DNA from: Albugo candida
Taxonomy: Eukaryota > Oomycota > Peronosporomycetes > Albuginales
Assembly: GCA_040437565.1 (NCBI GenBank)
Contig: JBDOQK010000009.1
Location: 248,001 to 312,000, forward strand
Direction: 5' to 3'
Length of the DNA stretch: 64,000 nucleotides
How positions within the stretch are numbered: position 1 is the stretch's first letter; every line of letters begins with the position of its first letter. Made by a program: the position numbers and the translations under genes. Positions 31,441-43,293 of this stretch are shown one piece after another. The notes beneath the pieces are model-generated. The model did no database searches. It was not told the origin of the DNA and saw only the letters and a program-made list of their open reading frames with translations.

Positions 31441-34400
31441 TTATTGCTGCGTGCATTCCGAAGGTTTCGTAGCGGTATTAGAAACCGATTCAATCCATTC
31501 CTTATTTTGTGCAAACAGCGTTTTCTTCTTTTTTGTACAATTCGTACTCACAATGCCTTTCAATTCCCTCGCCTTCTCGTCCTGTTCCATAAGCTTTCTT
31601 TTCCCGAGTGCTGATGGGACTGTATCAGAACCACATTGAAGAGCGCTGACTTCCCATCTCTGTTGATTTCGTTCATTTTCCAGTAAAGCACGATTCAATC
31701 GCTCGTTCACTTGCTGGATTTCTTGACATAAAACCTTGTTTTTCTCCATCAGTTGATGCTGAGTTTGCAATAAAGTCGCGTTAAACAACAAGATTTCTCT
31801 TCTTTTGGAGCCTTCCGTCTTCCGCACAGTCTCAAGGCGTTCGAGTAGTTGACTATAATCGAGCTTTGCTCCATTCGCTTCCTTCTCATTGACAGAGCTC
31901 TCGCTGTCAGCTGATGGAAGAGAAGCTTTTCCAATCTCTGATCCGTTGAGCGCTTCTTCTTGTGCTCTTTTTAATTCAGCACTTAGTAATTTCACTTGCA
32001 TGGAGAGGTCTGCCGTGATGGAAACCTTCTCATCGTCGATATGTCGCTTCTGATCAGATGCTCCAGTAAAGTGAGATCGTTCCCGCTCCAATCGAATGAG
32101 TTTCGATTCGAGTGTCGTCACCGTATGCTCACTTGCGTCGAATTGGGTTTGTAGGCGTTGTATTTGGTGAGTCAAATTCTCCTTCTCCTTGGCGATTGAT
32201 CTTGCCGAAACTTTCAGCAACTTGAGCTTCTCTTCAAGATTCAGATATTGTTTTCGACCATTCTCAATCGCCAACTGGTGCATTCTTCTATCATCACGTA
32301 ACAGTACCAAGTCATAAGCCAATGTCTCAGCGTCTTCGGTGGCCATTTGTAAACATTCGCGTGTCGTTTGATTGAGAATCTCGAGGCTTTGTTGTTTGTA
32401 TCGAATTTGATCATTGAGAAGCAGCTGCTCACACAATTTCTCACTCGCGTCATTTTTTTCCTGTTGCAGGTTGCCTATACGCCGAGACAGATCGTGCATT
32501 TTCCCTTTGACGTCAGCTAAGGAGCTCAATTGATTCTTCAGCAATGCGACAATTCTCTCTTCTTGAGCTTCAATTCTGGCATGACATTGCTCCATCGATG
32601 TTTCTTCCATTCTGGTCAATTTGATAGAGAAGACTCTGCTCATCGTTTCGAATTCGACCAGTAGCTTCCCCTCACGTACTTGCATGCTTTCCCGTAGGAC
32701 GCGATATCGTCGTCTCCAGTCTCGAATCTCTCGATCAGACACTTGAAGCTGATTTTGCTGCTGTTCTTGCCTCCAGGCCAAAAGCGATCTTAAATCTTCT
32801 ATCGACATCATGAGAATATTTCGATTGACGTTCATTGTAAATGCCATCTCATCGATTCGCTCTGACGAAAACATCAAAAGAATTTGTTGTTTGCACACGT
32901 GATTCTCCAGATCATTGACAAGCATCTCCGATCTATCGACAGACTGATTCGCTATTTGAAGTTTGACGGATCGATCTCTAGCTTTATCAATGAGATTCGC
33001 ATTCTCCATTTCCAAGCGATGAATGCAGACTTTCTGGTCATGAGCACACTTTGATAGCGATTCGTGAGAGAGTTGAAGCATTTTGTGTCTTTGAGATAGC
33101 TGTTGATGTCTGCATTTCAACGTATTGAGTTCTTCCAACTGCATATCAATCCGATTCGAAAGTGTCCATTGCATTTGTGAGTATGCGCATTTGGATCCTT
33201 CAAAGCTTTTGCTGATGAAATGACAAGCTTGGCTTCTTTTTTCGAGTTCCATCAGCATTTCTTCGATTTTCGCCTCGCAGTTCACTACTTCTTCTCGTCG
33301 AAATGCATTTTCGGCCTGTGCATTTCTGATTTCCACGGAAAGTTCCTCGCACCGATAACGCTGTTGTAGCAACTCTTCATTCTGCATGGCACATGTCATT
33401 TTCCATTCAGCCAGTTGCTGTTCACATATAAATTTCGCAGCAGAGGTTACAGCAAACTCGTCTTTCGATTGATGATACTTTTGCTCGAATAAAGCCTTCA
33501 ATCGATTTGTGTCGTCGAGCTGATCCAAGAGCTTCTCGAGATTTTCTGAGGACTCATTTTTGACTCTTTTTCCAAGTTCTTGATTCTCATGCTCAAGTCT
33601 TGCAATCTTTTCCGATATCTCCGGATTGTATTCGGACATGAGCATATCCACTGCTGCTGATTCCTGTTCATAAACATTGACTGCTTCATTAGCCAATGTC
33701 GTACTTTGATTCAGCATGCTTTGTGCTTCTTTCAATGAATTTCGCAGAGTCTCGTTTTCTGTTAAAAGATAATCTGCCTCTGCCGACTTCATACTCAATT
33801 GTACTTTTAACTCGGACACTCGAACGTTCTACATAACCAAATAACGTCGTACAAACACGGTCCTCAATCAGCAAATGTCACGTACTGCCGTTGTTGTTGC
33901 ATTTTTGGCTTCCGAAAGCCTCCGCTGAAGAGATTTGGCTTTCTCCATCTCTGTCTCAAGTTCCATAACTCGATTTCTGAGTGATTCGTTGCTGGATTCG
34001 AGAAGCTACGATACAGAGAAATGTAAGGTAGAGTCCAAAAAAACTATTGCTTCGTACGTGCATCTTTTCTTTTCCATGGTTTAGTTCTTCAATCTTGGCC
34101 TTAAATTTGATAATAGTGATTTCTGCCTTTCCAGTTCGCTCTGCTGCTGGTCGTAGAAGATCTACCTCATCTTGCAATGAGCTGATCTGCTGCATCAAGT
34201 TACATTGCTCCCGGCTCTTCAGTTGCACTTCGGTCAATTCATTTCGTAATGTTGTGATTTGATCTTCATAAAGGGACCTTATTTGCCTCTCTTTCTTCAG
34301 TAGTCGAACATCTGAGTCTAACTTCATCTCATCCATTGCTTCTTGGAGCTTATCGTGAGCAATACGCCAGGTCTTTTCTTCTCTGCGTGATTTCTCAATC

Positions 34401-35225
34401 GATACGCCCAAGTAAACATTCTCTTCTTTAAGCAGTTGATTTTCCCTTTTAAGACGCGCCAGCACTTCTTTTGATGAGAATTCGGTCTCAAGGGCTTTAA
34501 TTGTAATGTCATCATAGTCATGTGGTTGATCCTTATCGCAAGTTCCGACTCGAATCACGTCTTCATCGTGCGATTCGCCAGTTTCTGCTGTCCGTGCATT
34601 GGAATCCTGAAGATTGCGGTCAATGATTGTCATAAGATTGACTTGTAAGTTATTCTCCAGGCTCAAAATATCTCGTATATAGCCTTCTCGCATTCTACTC
34701 TGAACTAAAGCTCCCAATAGAAGCTCCAGCACCTTGATGAAGTTTGCATCACAATTGATGATCTGTGGAATTCCATGTTCGGGTAATGCATCTAGTTGAA
34801 TGGGCCATTTGAGTCTCTGAGGTAGAGATCGAAATTCGAGCAACAATGGACGCTATACAGGTTGAAAGATCTTTAAAGACTGACTGGAAGTGACAAGACT
34901 TTGTGTAACCTCATAGAATGTCGTAAAAATGCTCCAAACCGCTTCCCAGTCGTCTTGAATTGTGGATTTATCAAATTCTGGAAACCTGTATCATGTATAC
35001 ATATGGAATTAGAGCGGTTATACACGTATAAAGGGTGCCAACTTACGCAGTTGAAAGTAAATTACGGGCGATGGACGCGATGGGCACACATGAAAACGGT
35101 ATTGCAATATCGGCTTTCTCTTCATGGTTGTGCGCGATGCCATTGTCTTCGATGAATCTGAGAATGTATGAGTGTATCCACGCAAACAAGCTATACGCTT
35201 CCACGACATTGACTTTGGTAGTCAT
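31441..35225 (-). CDS. HOOK-domain long coiled-coil protein
   Basis: HOOK proteins link cargo to dynein through an N-terminal HOOK domain (a calponin-homology variant). Exons: 35047-35225, 34910-34985, 34058-34852, 33886-34005 and 31441-33828; introns of 61, 57, 52 and 57 nt keep frame for 1185 residues. The start reads MTTKVNVVEAYSLFAWIHSY. Across exons 1-3 come FPEFDKSTIQDDWEAVWSIF and NFIKVLELLLGALVQSRMRE, then GYIRDILSLENNLQ, closely following human HOOK's LLQLILGCAVNCEKKQEHIQNIMTLEES. From about residue 200 to the end there is almost continuous coiled coil with few breaks, about 1.6 times the length of animal HOOKs. A Lys-rich tail (CTKKKKTLFA) is seen near the end. A cytosolic microtubule-motor adaptor role is inferred from the family. 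Cargo is unknown. Confidence 0.85.
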
Positions 35226-35264
35226 AATCGTAAGCTGGTTGGTTGACTCGAAAGCGGGCTACGC

Positions 35265-35384
35265 TCTGAGTGGTNNNNNNNNNNNNNNNNNNNNNNNNNN
35301 NNNNNNNNNNNNNNNNNNNNNNNNNNNNNNNNNNNNNNNNNNNNNNNNNNNNNNNNNNNNNNNNNNNNNNNNNNTCTGAGTGGT
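35265..35384. repeat. 100-N gap with 10-bp repeated flank
   Basis: TCTGAGTGGT ends the left contig and begins the right one. It lies between the 5' end of the HOOK gene and the 3' end of the DHHC gene. Confidence 0.7.
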
Positions 35385-35456
35385 TAAATTCCATAAAAAG
35401 TTTGGTCAGAATCAGATCACTCGCACGATGTATATTATACGCAAACTACAATCGTA

Positions 35457-37170
35457 TCATACAATCGCTAATATGCGATCTTTCTCATCTATACTTTCAT
35501 CACCTGAGAGCATATCCGTATCTTTGTCATTTTGATACTTCTCAAGATGTTGTTTCGCATTGTAGGTATCTTCAGTTCCCGTAATTCGTTCCAGACAGTT
35601 TTGTATCAGTCCGCGATCAAATTGGTTCTGATACCGGCCCGTATCCTTCGCAATCAAGTACGAGTACCGATTTCTATTGAGAAACTCGTTGGTGGTCAAA
35701 TTTTTGGACGTGAGGAACAATTGGAAAGCGAGCAATTGTGCGGTAAGCAAACCCGTCGTTCCGTACACAAGCTGTACGAGAAGGATCCAATAGTGAAATC
35801 CATAGTAAGTCCAATATAAATACAGCAGGTATTCAAGTTGAAGTATACCAGAAGTCAACCCAAAAAGAAACAGTAAAAAGTATAGATAGTTGCCTTTGCC
35901 GACACAATTGTCTACGAAAGGACAACTTCAACATAGTTAGAATCAGATCACATGCATTCTGATCTGATAACACGTACTGATGATCGAATAGCGCGACACA
36001 AGTTCGGCAGAATCGGCAATGCTTGGATCGGAGTGGTCGCTGGATTCGACAAGTATGGCATAACGGTCGTTGTAGATCCGTTGATGGAGAATACGCTTGA
36101 TCGCTTGCGATAATGAATTCAGTGACATGATCGTATTCTTTCTGATGCTCTAAATGAGATTTTAAGCTACCCGCACCAGTTTGCTTGGTTTTGTAAAAGT
36201 AATACCACGTCATAATCGCAACAATGTAATGTTCCAGAAAACGAATACGCCATTCTGGAAGTGCCGGGCAAAGCACGCAGACAGCGATTCCGAACGTTAT
36301 TACAGCATTCGCCAAGACATAATAATAAGGTAGACGACTTGATTGATACCATGTCCAAATATTCCATCGCTGCTGATACTGTTTACTGGCTAGAAACGAA
36401 CAGACCCCATGATGATGCTTTATTCTTGCCAAGTCATAAGGCGTTCGCCCTTTATTATCTTTGGAGGTGAAATCAGACTCTAGCGTGTCAACCAAGTACT
36501 CTACTGTCTCCGATTGACCACGCATTGCGGCAAGATGAAGAGGTGTTTGTCCGTAGCAATCAGCTTCATCGGTGGATAGTCCAAGGTGTTGAAATACAGA
36601 GACAATCCCAGTTGCTCCTTTGTAAGCGGCCCAATGTATAGCGCTGTCTCGATCTCTATCGACACAGGTAATATCCCCTCCATTTTTAACACAATACATA
36701 ACCAATAAAGCGTGTCCATTTTGAGCAGCAATTAGTAATGGTGTTCGTGACTTTTCTTCATCGACTGTGTTAATATCAACTCCAAGCCTAACAAGCGTTT
36801 TCAATGAGATTAGATTCCCAGTACTACAAGCCCAGTGTATCGGATGCAATTTCACAGAGTCTTGGCTAGGAAGATCTAATGCACAATTGATGGAATCCAA
36901 ATACTCAAGGAAATCGCAACTCTGTGAGCATTGTGCAACCCAGTGAGCTATTGTGTGTCCCATTGAGTCACGTTCGTTTATCAGATGCTGCCCATGTTCA
37001 TTAGCGAGTGCTTTGAATTTTTCAAATTCATCCTCTTTCGCTGCTAGAAAAAGTTTCTCCAATGGACTTGCATCCTTTTCTGTATGTCCACCCTCGTCGT
37101 ACACGCACTTTTGACACTCGTGACGCGTGGAAGACTCATGCGCAACAACGTCATTGCGAACTGAATGCAT
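35457..37170 (-). CDS. Ankyrin-repeat DHHC palmitoyltransferase (ZDHHC13/17, Akr1-like)
   Basis: Transfers palmitate to cytosolic cysteines of target proteins, usually at the Golgi. Exon 1 (35978-37170) and exon 2 (35457-35925) join through a 52-nt intron (35926-35977) for 553 residues. Ankyrin repeats occupy about residues 60-280: LHPIHWACSTGNLISLKTLV, RTPLLIAAQNGHALLVMYCV, SAIHWAAYKGATGIVSVFQH, QTPLHLAAMRGQSETVEYLV. Transmembrane helices follow (YYYVLANAVITFGIAVCVLC). The Cys-rich domain reads CHTCRIQRPLRSKHCRFC and then DHHCPFVDNCVGKGNYLYF, in which the intron falls within the active-site DHHC codons. Exon 2 carries the last two membrane helices and a polar tail. The domain order is that of yeast Akr1p and animal ZDHHC17. 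All zinc and catalytic residues are present. Confidence 0.94.
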
Positions 37171-37369
37171 ACTGTCTTATAACCGGTATATTCGCTGATA
37201 TATCAGGAAAATGCGGCTACATCATGAATTGAAACAGTAAATGGGGTCTCAATTTGCAATGAGAGCGCTTGACGGCGGTTACGACTGCTCCATAAAGATT
37301 TTCGTATTTGTTTGTAGTTGAATGATGCACCATTTTTATATTAATATGTGTCATTATCATATTTGACAC

Positions 37370-38299
37370 ATGTTTGACATCAATTTGACAATGACGTGGC
37401 TACTTGAAGTATATCGACGAACTTGCATCAGTTTGCGTTTCTTTTGCGCAACTTTGTACGACACCAAAAGAGGATCGCTTTGTCTATCTTTAATTGAGTA
37501 TAGCATCAAGATGGCGCATTCTAATTGCAAGATGGCGCATTCTAATTGCAAGATGCAGCTATGCGATTGTTGCTGCGTACTACCAAACTTGGAATCGAGC
37601 ATCATTTCGCTGGCTCGTGGAAAACATCACCAAATGCCTAAATTACAATATTATGCAAACGAGCATCATGGACGAAATGCATTGTTCTGCTTGGGCACTC
37701 TGATGTATGGACAAAAGTTTCTTTCTACTATTATATTATCGGAAATGGGGATTCTATCTGTCCAAACACCATTTGTCAGAAGAACGACAGGAAACGCTTT
37801 GATAAAAACATCAAAACGATTGCTGACCAAGGTCTACGAGCATCACGATTCAAGTGTGCCTAAAAAGAATCGACTGCCGACAAATTTACGCGAGAACGAC
37901 ATCATGACGATCAGCAATTTCAATGTAATAAACACGAGTAGTCTGCTTCCAACTCGTAGTGATGCAACACAATGCGTGAATGAGATTGACGCATTATTGT
38001 ATACGCTGAAGGCGAATGATATTGTCGAAGTTCAGTTCAATGCGAGCTGGTACCCCGGAATGATTATGGAATGCAATTTGGACGATTCCTATTCAGTGAT
38101 GTGGTGGATGGATGATAACTCTCAGCGTTTCAGTAGGCAGCTATTGAACAAGCAGCTGCGCATTCCGCTTTTCACGCTGCAAAACTCTCGGACATCTAAT
38201 ACTTATATCGATCATTTGTGGCAACTCGCATCAGATCTAGCAGGATATCTGTTTCAAAAACAATCCATCATTGTAAATAATAGATCGCTGAGAGCTTAA
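37370..38299 (+). CDS. Unknown protein with Tudor-like C-terminal module
   Basis: An open frame of 309 residues. The C-terminal part from about residue 215 looks genuine: LKANDIVEVQFNASWYPGM, then SYSVMWWMDDNSQRFSRQLL. This resembles a small Tudor/chromo-barrel fold that reads modified lysine or arginine (D-V-V-x-A-x-x-x-x-W-Y-x-G pattern). The N-terminal 125 residues are Cys/Met-rich and contain a twofold 21-bp tandem repeat (37508-37549), so they may be untranslated or interrupted by an unrecognised intron. An alternative start at 37745 (MGILSVQTPF) would give about 184 residues with better composition. Function unknown; a chromatin or RNA-protein role is only suggested by the fold. Confidence 0.5.
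   Translation: MFDINLTMTWLLEVYRRTCISLRFFCATLYDTKRGSLCLSLIEYSIKMAHSNCKMAHSNCKMQLCDCCCVLPNLESSIISLARGKHHQMPKLQYYANEHHGRNALFCLGTLMYGQKFLSTIILSEMGILSVQTPFVRRTTGNALIKTSKRLLTKVYEHHDSSVPKKNRLPTNLRENDIMTISNFNVINTSSLLPTRSDATQCVNEIDALLYTLKANDIVEVQFNASWYPGMIMECNLDDSYSVMWWMDDNSQRFSRQLLNKQLRIPLFTLQNSRTSNTYIDHLWQLASDLAGYLFQKQSIIVNNRSLRA
37508..37549. repeat. Two-copy 21-bp tandem repeat
   Basis: The unit AAGATGGCGCATTCTAATTG plus C occurs twice in direct succession, and the start of a third copy follows. In the plus frame it encodes a seven-residue repeat, KMAHSNC. Confidence 0.9.
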
Positions 38300-38385
38300 T
38301 ACGCAAATGACTACATATATTTATAAATTACATAAAGAATCTGATTGTATCTCAAATAACGCAAACACGTGGCACACTTGAAACT

Positions 38386-40343
38386 ATGCGAATGGATCCA
38401 ATGCAAACGAATCAGAGTTCCCAAGCCTCTCCACGCTCCCGTCAGGTACGTAAGACGACAGTATCATTATCTAGCGACGTATCTGATCGCATTCGGTATC
38501 TGTATTAGATCGTAAGCATCAATGAAGACGGAACTCGATTCACACTGGATGAGAAAGCACTCGAGGAGATCTTTCATCAAGTTCCTGAAGATATGAAAGT
38601 CGCCATTTACTCCGTCGTGGGAGCCTTTCGTACGGGAAAATCATTTCTTTTGGATCTATTTCTTCGTTATTTACGATTCGGATCTGATGGACCAATTTTG
38701 AGTGATACTGTGAACACAAAATCCGACGAATGGAAGAAATGGATCTACTCGGGTGTAGATAGCATGAAAAGTGGAAAGAGTATGCTGGAAGGGAACTCCA
38801 ATTTTGAGCTCACAAATGGCAGCAAAGGCTTCTCGTGGCGCGCTGGAAGGAAGAGGAACACAACAGGCATATGGATGTGGGAACAAGCTTTCATTCGAAA
38901 AACAGAATCCGGTGAAGATGTGGCAGTGTTTTTGGTGGATACTCAAGGAATGTTTGATTCCGAGACTTCACAAATGCTTACAGCCAGCATTTTCGGACTC
39001 AGTACGTTATTAAGTTCGTATCAAATTTATAATGTCGACAAGCGCGTGCAAGAAGACAATATGCAACATTTAGCGCTCTTTTCAGAATATGGACGGTACG
39101 CTCACCTCAACGTCTAACTCTTGATATTCTCTATTAACCATGACAATAGCATGGCGCTGTTTGGCCACGATGAGACAAATCGAAACATACAAGCGCTTGA
39201 CTCACGCTGTCTTTCAATTCGCAAAACACATTCAAATGTGTCCACAAACGAAGAGAATGCCGCCACACAACCTGAAGATATCAAGAAGAAAGGTTCCCGT
39301 CCATTTCAAAAATTAGATTTCCTAGTTCGAGATTGGCAAGATTTTTCACGCAAACAATCTTTGGCTGAAAAACGTAAAGATATGGTGCAATACACGAATG
39401 AAATCCTGTCAATCCGCACTCAAAAAGACCTTGCCAATACCAGAGAACAAATTTTCTCATGCTTTGAGACTGTGACCTGCTTTCTACTACCGCATCCTGG
39501 CCATGAAGTAACGGAACCCGAGTACGACGGAAACGTGGAAGCAATTGATGATCGCTTTTTGGAGCTTGTGACCGTCTATTTGGACGATATATTCAGCCCT
39601 GCAAAACTTGCACCAAAATATGTCCATGGCGTCCCAGTTACATCCCGAGAATTACTCACATTTATCCGATATTACGCAGCATTATTTCGAGATTCGTCGA
39701 TTTTTCCCGAAGCCAAAACATTACTCGAGGCAACAGCAGAAGCCAATAATGTAAATAAACGAGAAAAAGCTATCCTTAAGTACAAGAAGGAAATGGAGTC
39801 GTTGGTCGGGCTTAAAAGCGGTTATGTTCCGGTAGCGCAGTTGGAAAAGCACCATGCGGTGTGCTCGGATGGAGCTATGGCAGTTTTCGATCAGGGAGCG
39901 AATATGGGGCGACAAAGTCAAATTCGAGCGCATCGATCCACATTGGCGGCTGAGCTCGCCAAAGAGTATGAGCGGTTCTCATCGGTAAATGCAGAAAGAG
40001 ATCCATACAAGAATTTGGAGTTTTATCTGATACCGGGTGCGATCGCATTCGCACTATTGGCGTTTCGCGTTGGTCAGGATTTGTTTTGTTATGAGCATGT
40101 GGGCTATGATTTACCCCTTTACGATTGCAAGTACGTTGTCTGTTACCCATGTATTCGATTGCGTTACACACTTCCTGATGTAGACACGTTAGCAAAACGC
40201 TTACGCATTTGTATTGGGCGATATTCATTTTCATGTTGTTAATCACATTTTCAACCGGTCAAGTCATGTTTGCACGTATCAAAACAATTTTATCCCTGAT
40301 CAAGACGGCTTCTCAAGCGGAAGGTAAAGCCAAATCAGATTAG
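38386..40343 (+). CDS. Atlastin-like ER-membrane fusion GTPase
   Basis: Dynamin-superfamily GTPase that fuses ER tubules. Four exons: 38386-38445, 38509-39095, 39150-40130 and 40184-40343, with introns of 63, 54 and 53 nt, giving 595 residues. Exon 1 plus 2 start yields IVSINEDGTRFTLDEKALEE, as at the front of animal atlastins. GTPase motifs are GAFRTGKSFLLD (P-loop), DTQGMFD (G3) and LVRDWQDF (the RD motif of the GBP/atlastin group). FSEYGRMAL is made by the second splice. A helical middle domain follows. The membrane hairpin consists of LIPGAIAFALLAFRVGQD and, only after the third splice, LYWAIFIFMLLITFSTGQ. A short basic amphipathic tail ends the protein. Without the last intron the second membrane helix would be missed. 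Confidence 0.93.
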
Positions 40344-41106
40344 AGAGGCGATCATGTTTGTGTGAAGAGTTAGGAGTAATCTGCAGTTGGTTGTGTATAT
40401 TCAATGCGCTTTGCTAGAGGCACCCAGCTTTTTATCAGGTTTCTCGATGCCAATTAAGCTTCTTATTCAAATAAGCTTGCGAAAATCTAATTCTTTTACT
40501 ACGATTACTCGGATTGATCAGTCAGAGTACTACGAGTTAGTACAAATTTGTTAGGGACGCAGGTTGAATTTTATGTCACGTACGAGTATCTCTCACTGAT
40601 ACTGTAGTAAAGAAGAATTAGACTATCTTCAACACGTGAACGTCTTTGAAACAAATATATAGATTCTTTTAGTTCCACGTTAGTCATTTGGCCCTGGCGG
40701 TTGTATTTTCGCTCCAACTTTAAGATTGCATACTAAGACCAGTATCAATGATTTGATTATCAAAACGCTGTAGGAGTTTACTGAGCATTCCATTTTTAAA
40801 AGCTCACTACGTGATTGGTTAATCGATACGAATAGATTCTATTCAATCAGTTATGTCACATAAATATGCTCTATTTTGTATGAAGAATCAGCACTTCAAC
40901 CCTTCCCGCTGGCCTGGATCGCACGCATTTGCTTCGTCACATATATATTTAGCTTCAATTTTGTATGCAGCATCCAAGTCTTTTTTATGTCGGAGACATG
41001 ATCGTACAAACCTGCAACAATGCTGTTCAAGAATCACTTCACAAAAGAATAATCAAACGCGACCTTATATCCTTATCCTGTACTTTCGATTATACTTATC
41101 AAAACA
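40344..41106. other. Intergenic region, no gene recognised
   Basis: About 760 bp, AT-rich. Short frames at 40853-41147 lack domains and partly overlap the start of the next gene. Confidence 0.5.
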
Positions 41107-41559
41107 ATGGGCGTTCAAGAGTTGCCAATGTATGTGATTGGACGTGAGGCGACATCTATCACATCGACTACTTCGTCAAGAATGTCGACATGTCGGTCTT
41201 CGATTTTGTCAGCATCTGACGAATATGCGCGATACCGGTTCAAACAAGCCAGAGCGGACCACCATGTCTACTCAATCACGCCGGAAAGATTGGAGCAACA
41301 GCGAAAGATATTGCGTCAGATCGAACATCTAAAACGGCTGATCATTGAGAAGCATCCCGAGAAGAAGACACGATTTAGTCTGAGCCATATGCGACACGTC
41401 GGAATTCCTCCAGTGGTTATTCCAGAACAATTTGATTCTCGAGCTGCCCGAACTCTTGTAGCTGGAAAAAATGTACCATTCACACGCAGTATGTGGCAGA
41501 ATCAAAAGAAGAATGTGCGACACTTGGATGTGATTGTCGAACGATATCGATACAGCTGA
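41107..41559 (+). CDS. Unknown basic protein, paralogue A of a tail-to-tail pair
   Basis: A 150-residue basic protein without recognised domain. After a Ser/Thr-rich N-terminus (SITSTTSSRMSTCRSS) comes a short amphipathic helix (EQQRKILRQIEHLKRLIIEK), then the conserved block HPEKKTRFSLSHMRHVGIPP followed by VVIPEQF and RTLVAGKNVPFTRSMWQNQ. The same blocks occur in the second copy at 42.9-43.3 kb on the opposite strand. Conservation of motif order with divergence elsewhere shows that the frame is selected. No signal peptide or membrane segment; a basic helical protein of this size could bind nucleic acid or act as an adaptor, but nothing proves either. Confidence 0.7.
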   Translation: MGVQELPMYVIGREATSITSTTSSRMSTCRSSILSASDEYARYRFKQARADHHVYSITPERLEQQRKILRQIEHLKRLIIEKHPEKKTRFSLSHMRHVGIPPVVIPEQFDSRAARTLVAGKNVPFTRSMWQNQKKNVRHLDVIVERYRYS

Positions 41560-42852
41560 TGTTATAATGCGCAACTTGATAAGAAATGCTCCACTGCACT
41601 CACACGATTACGACTTGGTAATGAACTGACGTGGCAGTATAAAAGTACACGTCTGAGGTACTAACGTTGGTGAGGAATGATCTGATTCCATAAATTTCAT
41701 AATTCACTGTTCCATATTCTTTCCTTCGATCGCTTGTCTTTCTCCACACCAGTCTCTGGTTTGGAGAAAGGTTCGTTGCAATCGAATAATTAGATTCTGT
41801 TATTTAATGACTTACTGATGCGACAATAACATTTCCTGTTACTTTCGCATAGAAACGACAAGATTTTACAATGTTGTCGTCGGACAATAGGGCGCTTTGT
41901 ATAAATAATATTGATATAAGTACACGTTCACGTGTCTAGCTACAGTATAGTAATACTCTGGGATGCGATACCATGCCAATGTTTTCCGTTGATACACTGG
42001 GTTACAGGTTAAGAGTTATGTGATATTACATTGTACTCCAACAGCTATTTCTTCATCCATAGCAGTATTGTTCTGAGATCACATCTAATCGCCGTGCGGC
42101 CTTCTTTTGATTTTCCCACATTTGTTTCGTCAAAGGTATTTTCTTCCCCGCCACTAATGTCCGAATCGCCCGACGATTGTTGAGTTGTTCAGGTATGGTC
42201 ACTGGGGGTATACCCACATGACGCAGATGACTAATGCTGAATCGAGTCTTTTTCTCTGGGTGCTTTTCCACCAGTAACTGCTTCAATTGGTCAATCTGCC
42301 GCACAATCTTTTTCTGCTGCTCTTGTACTTCAGGCGATACGGTTCTTGATTGGTTCTTGGGTGGGCTCTTTTCGATTCGATACTTTGAATGTCCACTCGT
42401 ACGTTTGGTATTCTGTACACGTTCACGACTGTGTTTAGACTCTCTTGACGATACTCGACNNNNNNNNNNNNNNNNNNNNNNNNNNNNNNNNNNNNNNNNN
42501 NNNNNNNNNNNNNNNNNNNNNNNNNNNNNNNNNNNNNNNNNNNNNNNNNNNNNNNNNNNTTTGGAGAAAGGTTCGTTGCAATCGAATAATTAGATTCTGT
42601 TATTTAATGACTTACTGATGCGACAATAACATTTCCTGTTACTTTCGCATAGAAACGACAAGATTTTACAATGTTGTCGTCGGACAATAGGGCGCTTTGT
42701 ATAAATAATATTGATATAAGTACACGTTCACGTGTCTAGCTACAGTATAGTAATACTCTGGGATGCGATACCATGCCAATGTTTTCCGTTGATACACTGG
42801 GTTACAGGTTAAGAGTTATGTGATATTACATTGTACTCCAACAGCTATTTCT
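41560..42852. other. Spacer between paralogues, with unmerged 700-bp contig overlap
   Basis: Bases 41760-42459 recur at 42560-43259 around a 100-N gap. The stretch 42053-42459 on the minus strand is therefore only a second view of paralogue B, not a third gene. The true spacer is about 500 bp shorter than it appears. Confidence 0.85.
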
Positions 42853-43259
42853 TCATCCATAGCAGTATTGTTCTGAGATCACATCTAATCGCCGTGCGGC
42901 CTTCTTTTGATTTTCCCACATTTGTTTCGTCAAAGGTATTTTCTTCCCCGCCACTAATGTCCGAATCGCCCGACGATTGTTGAGTTGTTCAGGTATGGTC
43001 ACTGGGGGTATACCCACATGACGCAGATGACTAATGCTGAATCGAGTCTTTTTCTCTGGGTGCTTTTCCACCAGTAACTGCTTCAATTGGTCAATCTGCC
43101 GCACAATCTTTTTCTGCTGCTCTTGTACTTCAGGCGATACGGTTCTTGATTGGTTCTTGGGTGGGCTCTTTTCGATTCGATACTTTGAATGTCCACTCGT
43201 ACGTTTGGTATTCTGTACACGTTCACGACTGTGTTTAGACTCTCTTGACGATACTCGAC
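41760..43259. repeat. Unmerged contig overlap around a 100-N gap
   Basis: 700 bp on each side of the N run (41760-42459 and 42560-43259) read the same. Confidence 0.9.
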
Positions 43260-43293
43260 GAAGCGCGTAGATTGCGGGCTCGTGTGCTCCCAT
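42853..43293 (-). CDS. Unknown basic protein, paralogue B of a tail-to-tail pair
   Basis: A 146-residue basic protein. It shares with paralogue A the start (MGAHEPAIYALRR against MGVQELPMYVIGR), the helix EQQKKIVRQIDQLKQLLVEK, the block HPEKKTRFSISHLRHVGIPP, VTIPEQL and TLVAGKKIPLTKQMWENQ. The N-terminal quarter is Arg/Ser-rich and diverged. Identity is highest in the central block, which must be the functional core. The two genes converge. Family unknown. Confidence 0.72.
   Translation of the reverse strand: MGAHEPAIYALRRVSSRESKHSRERVQNTKRTSGHSKYRIEKSPPKNQSRTVSPEVQEQQKKIVRQIDQLKQLLVEKHPEKKTRFSISHLRHVGIPPVTIPEQLNNRRAIRTLVAGKKIPLTKQMWENQKKAARRLDVISEQYCYG

Noticed and set aside
31441-34846. 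CEP290-like centrosomal protein
   Set aside because: The long coiled coil alone suggested this, but the N-terminal exons give a HOOK domain, which CEP290 lacks.
42053-42459. Apparent third member of the basic-protein family
   Set aside because: It is identical to the sequence at 42853-43259 and lies against a 100-N gap, so it is an assembly duplicate of paralogue B.
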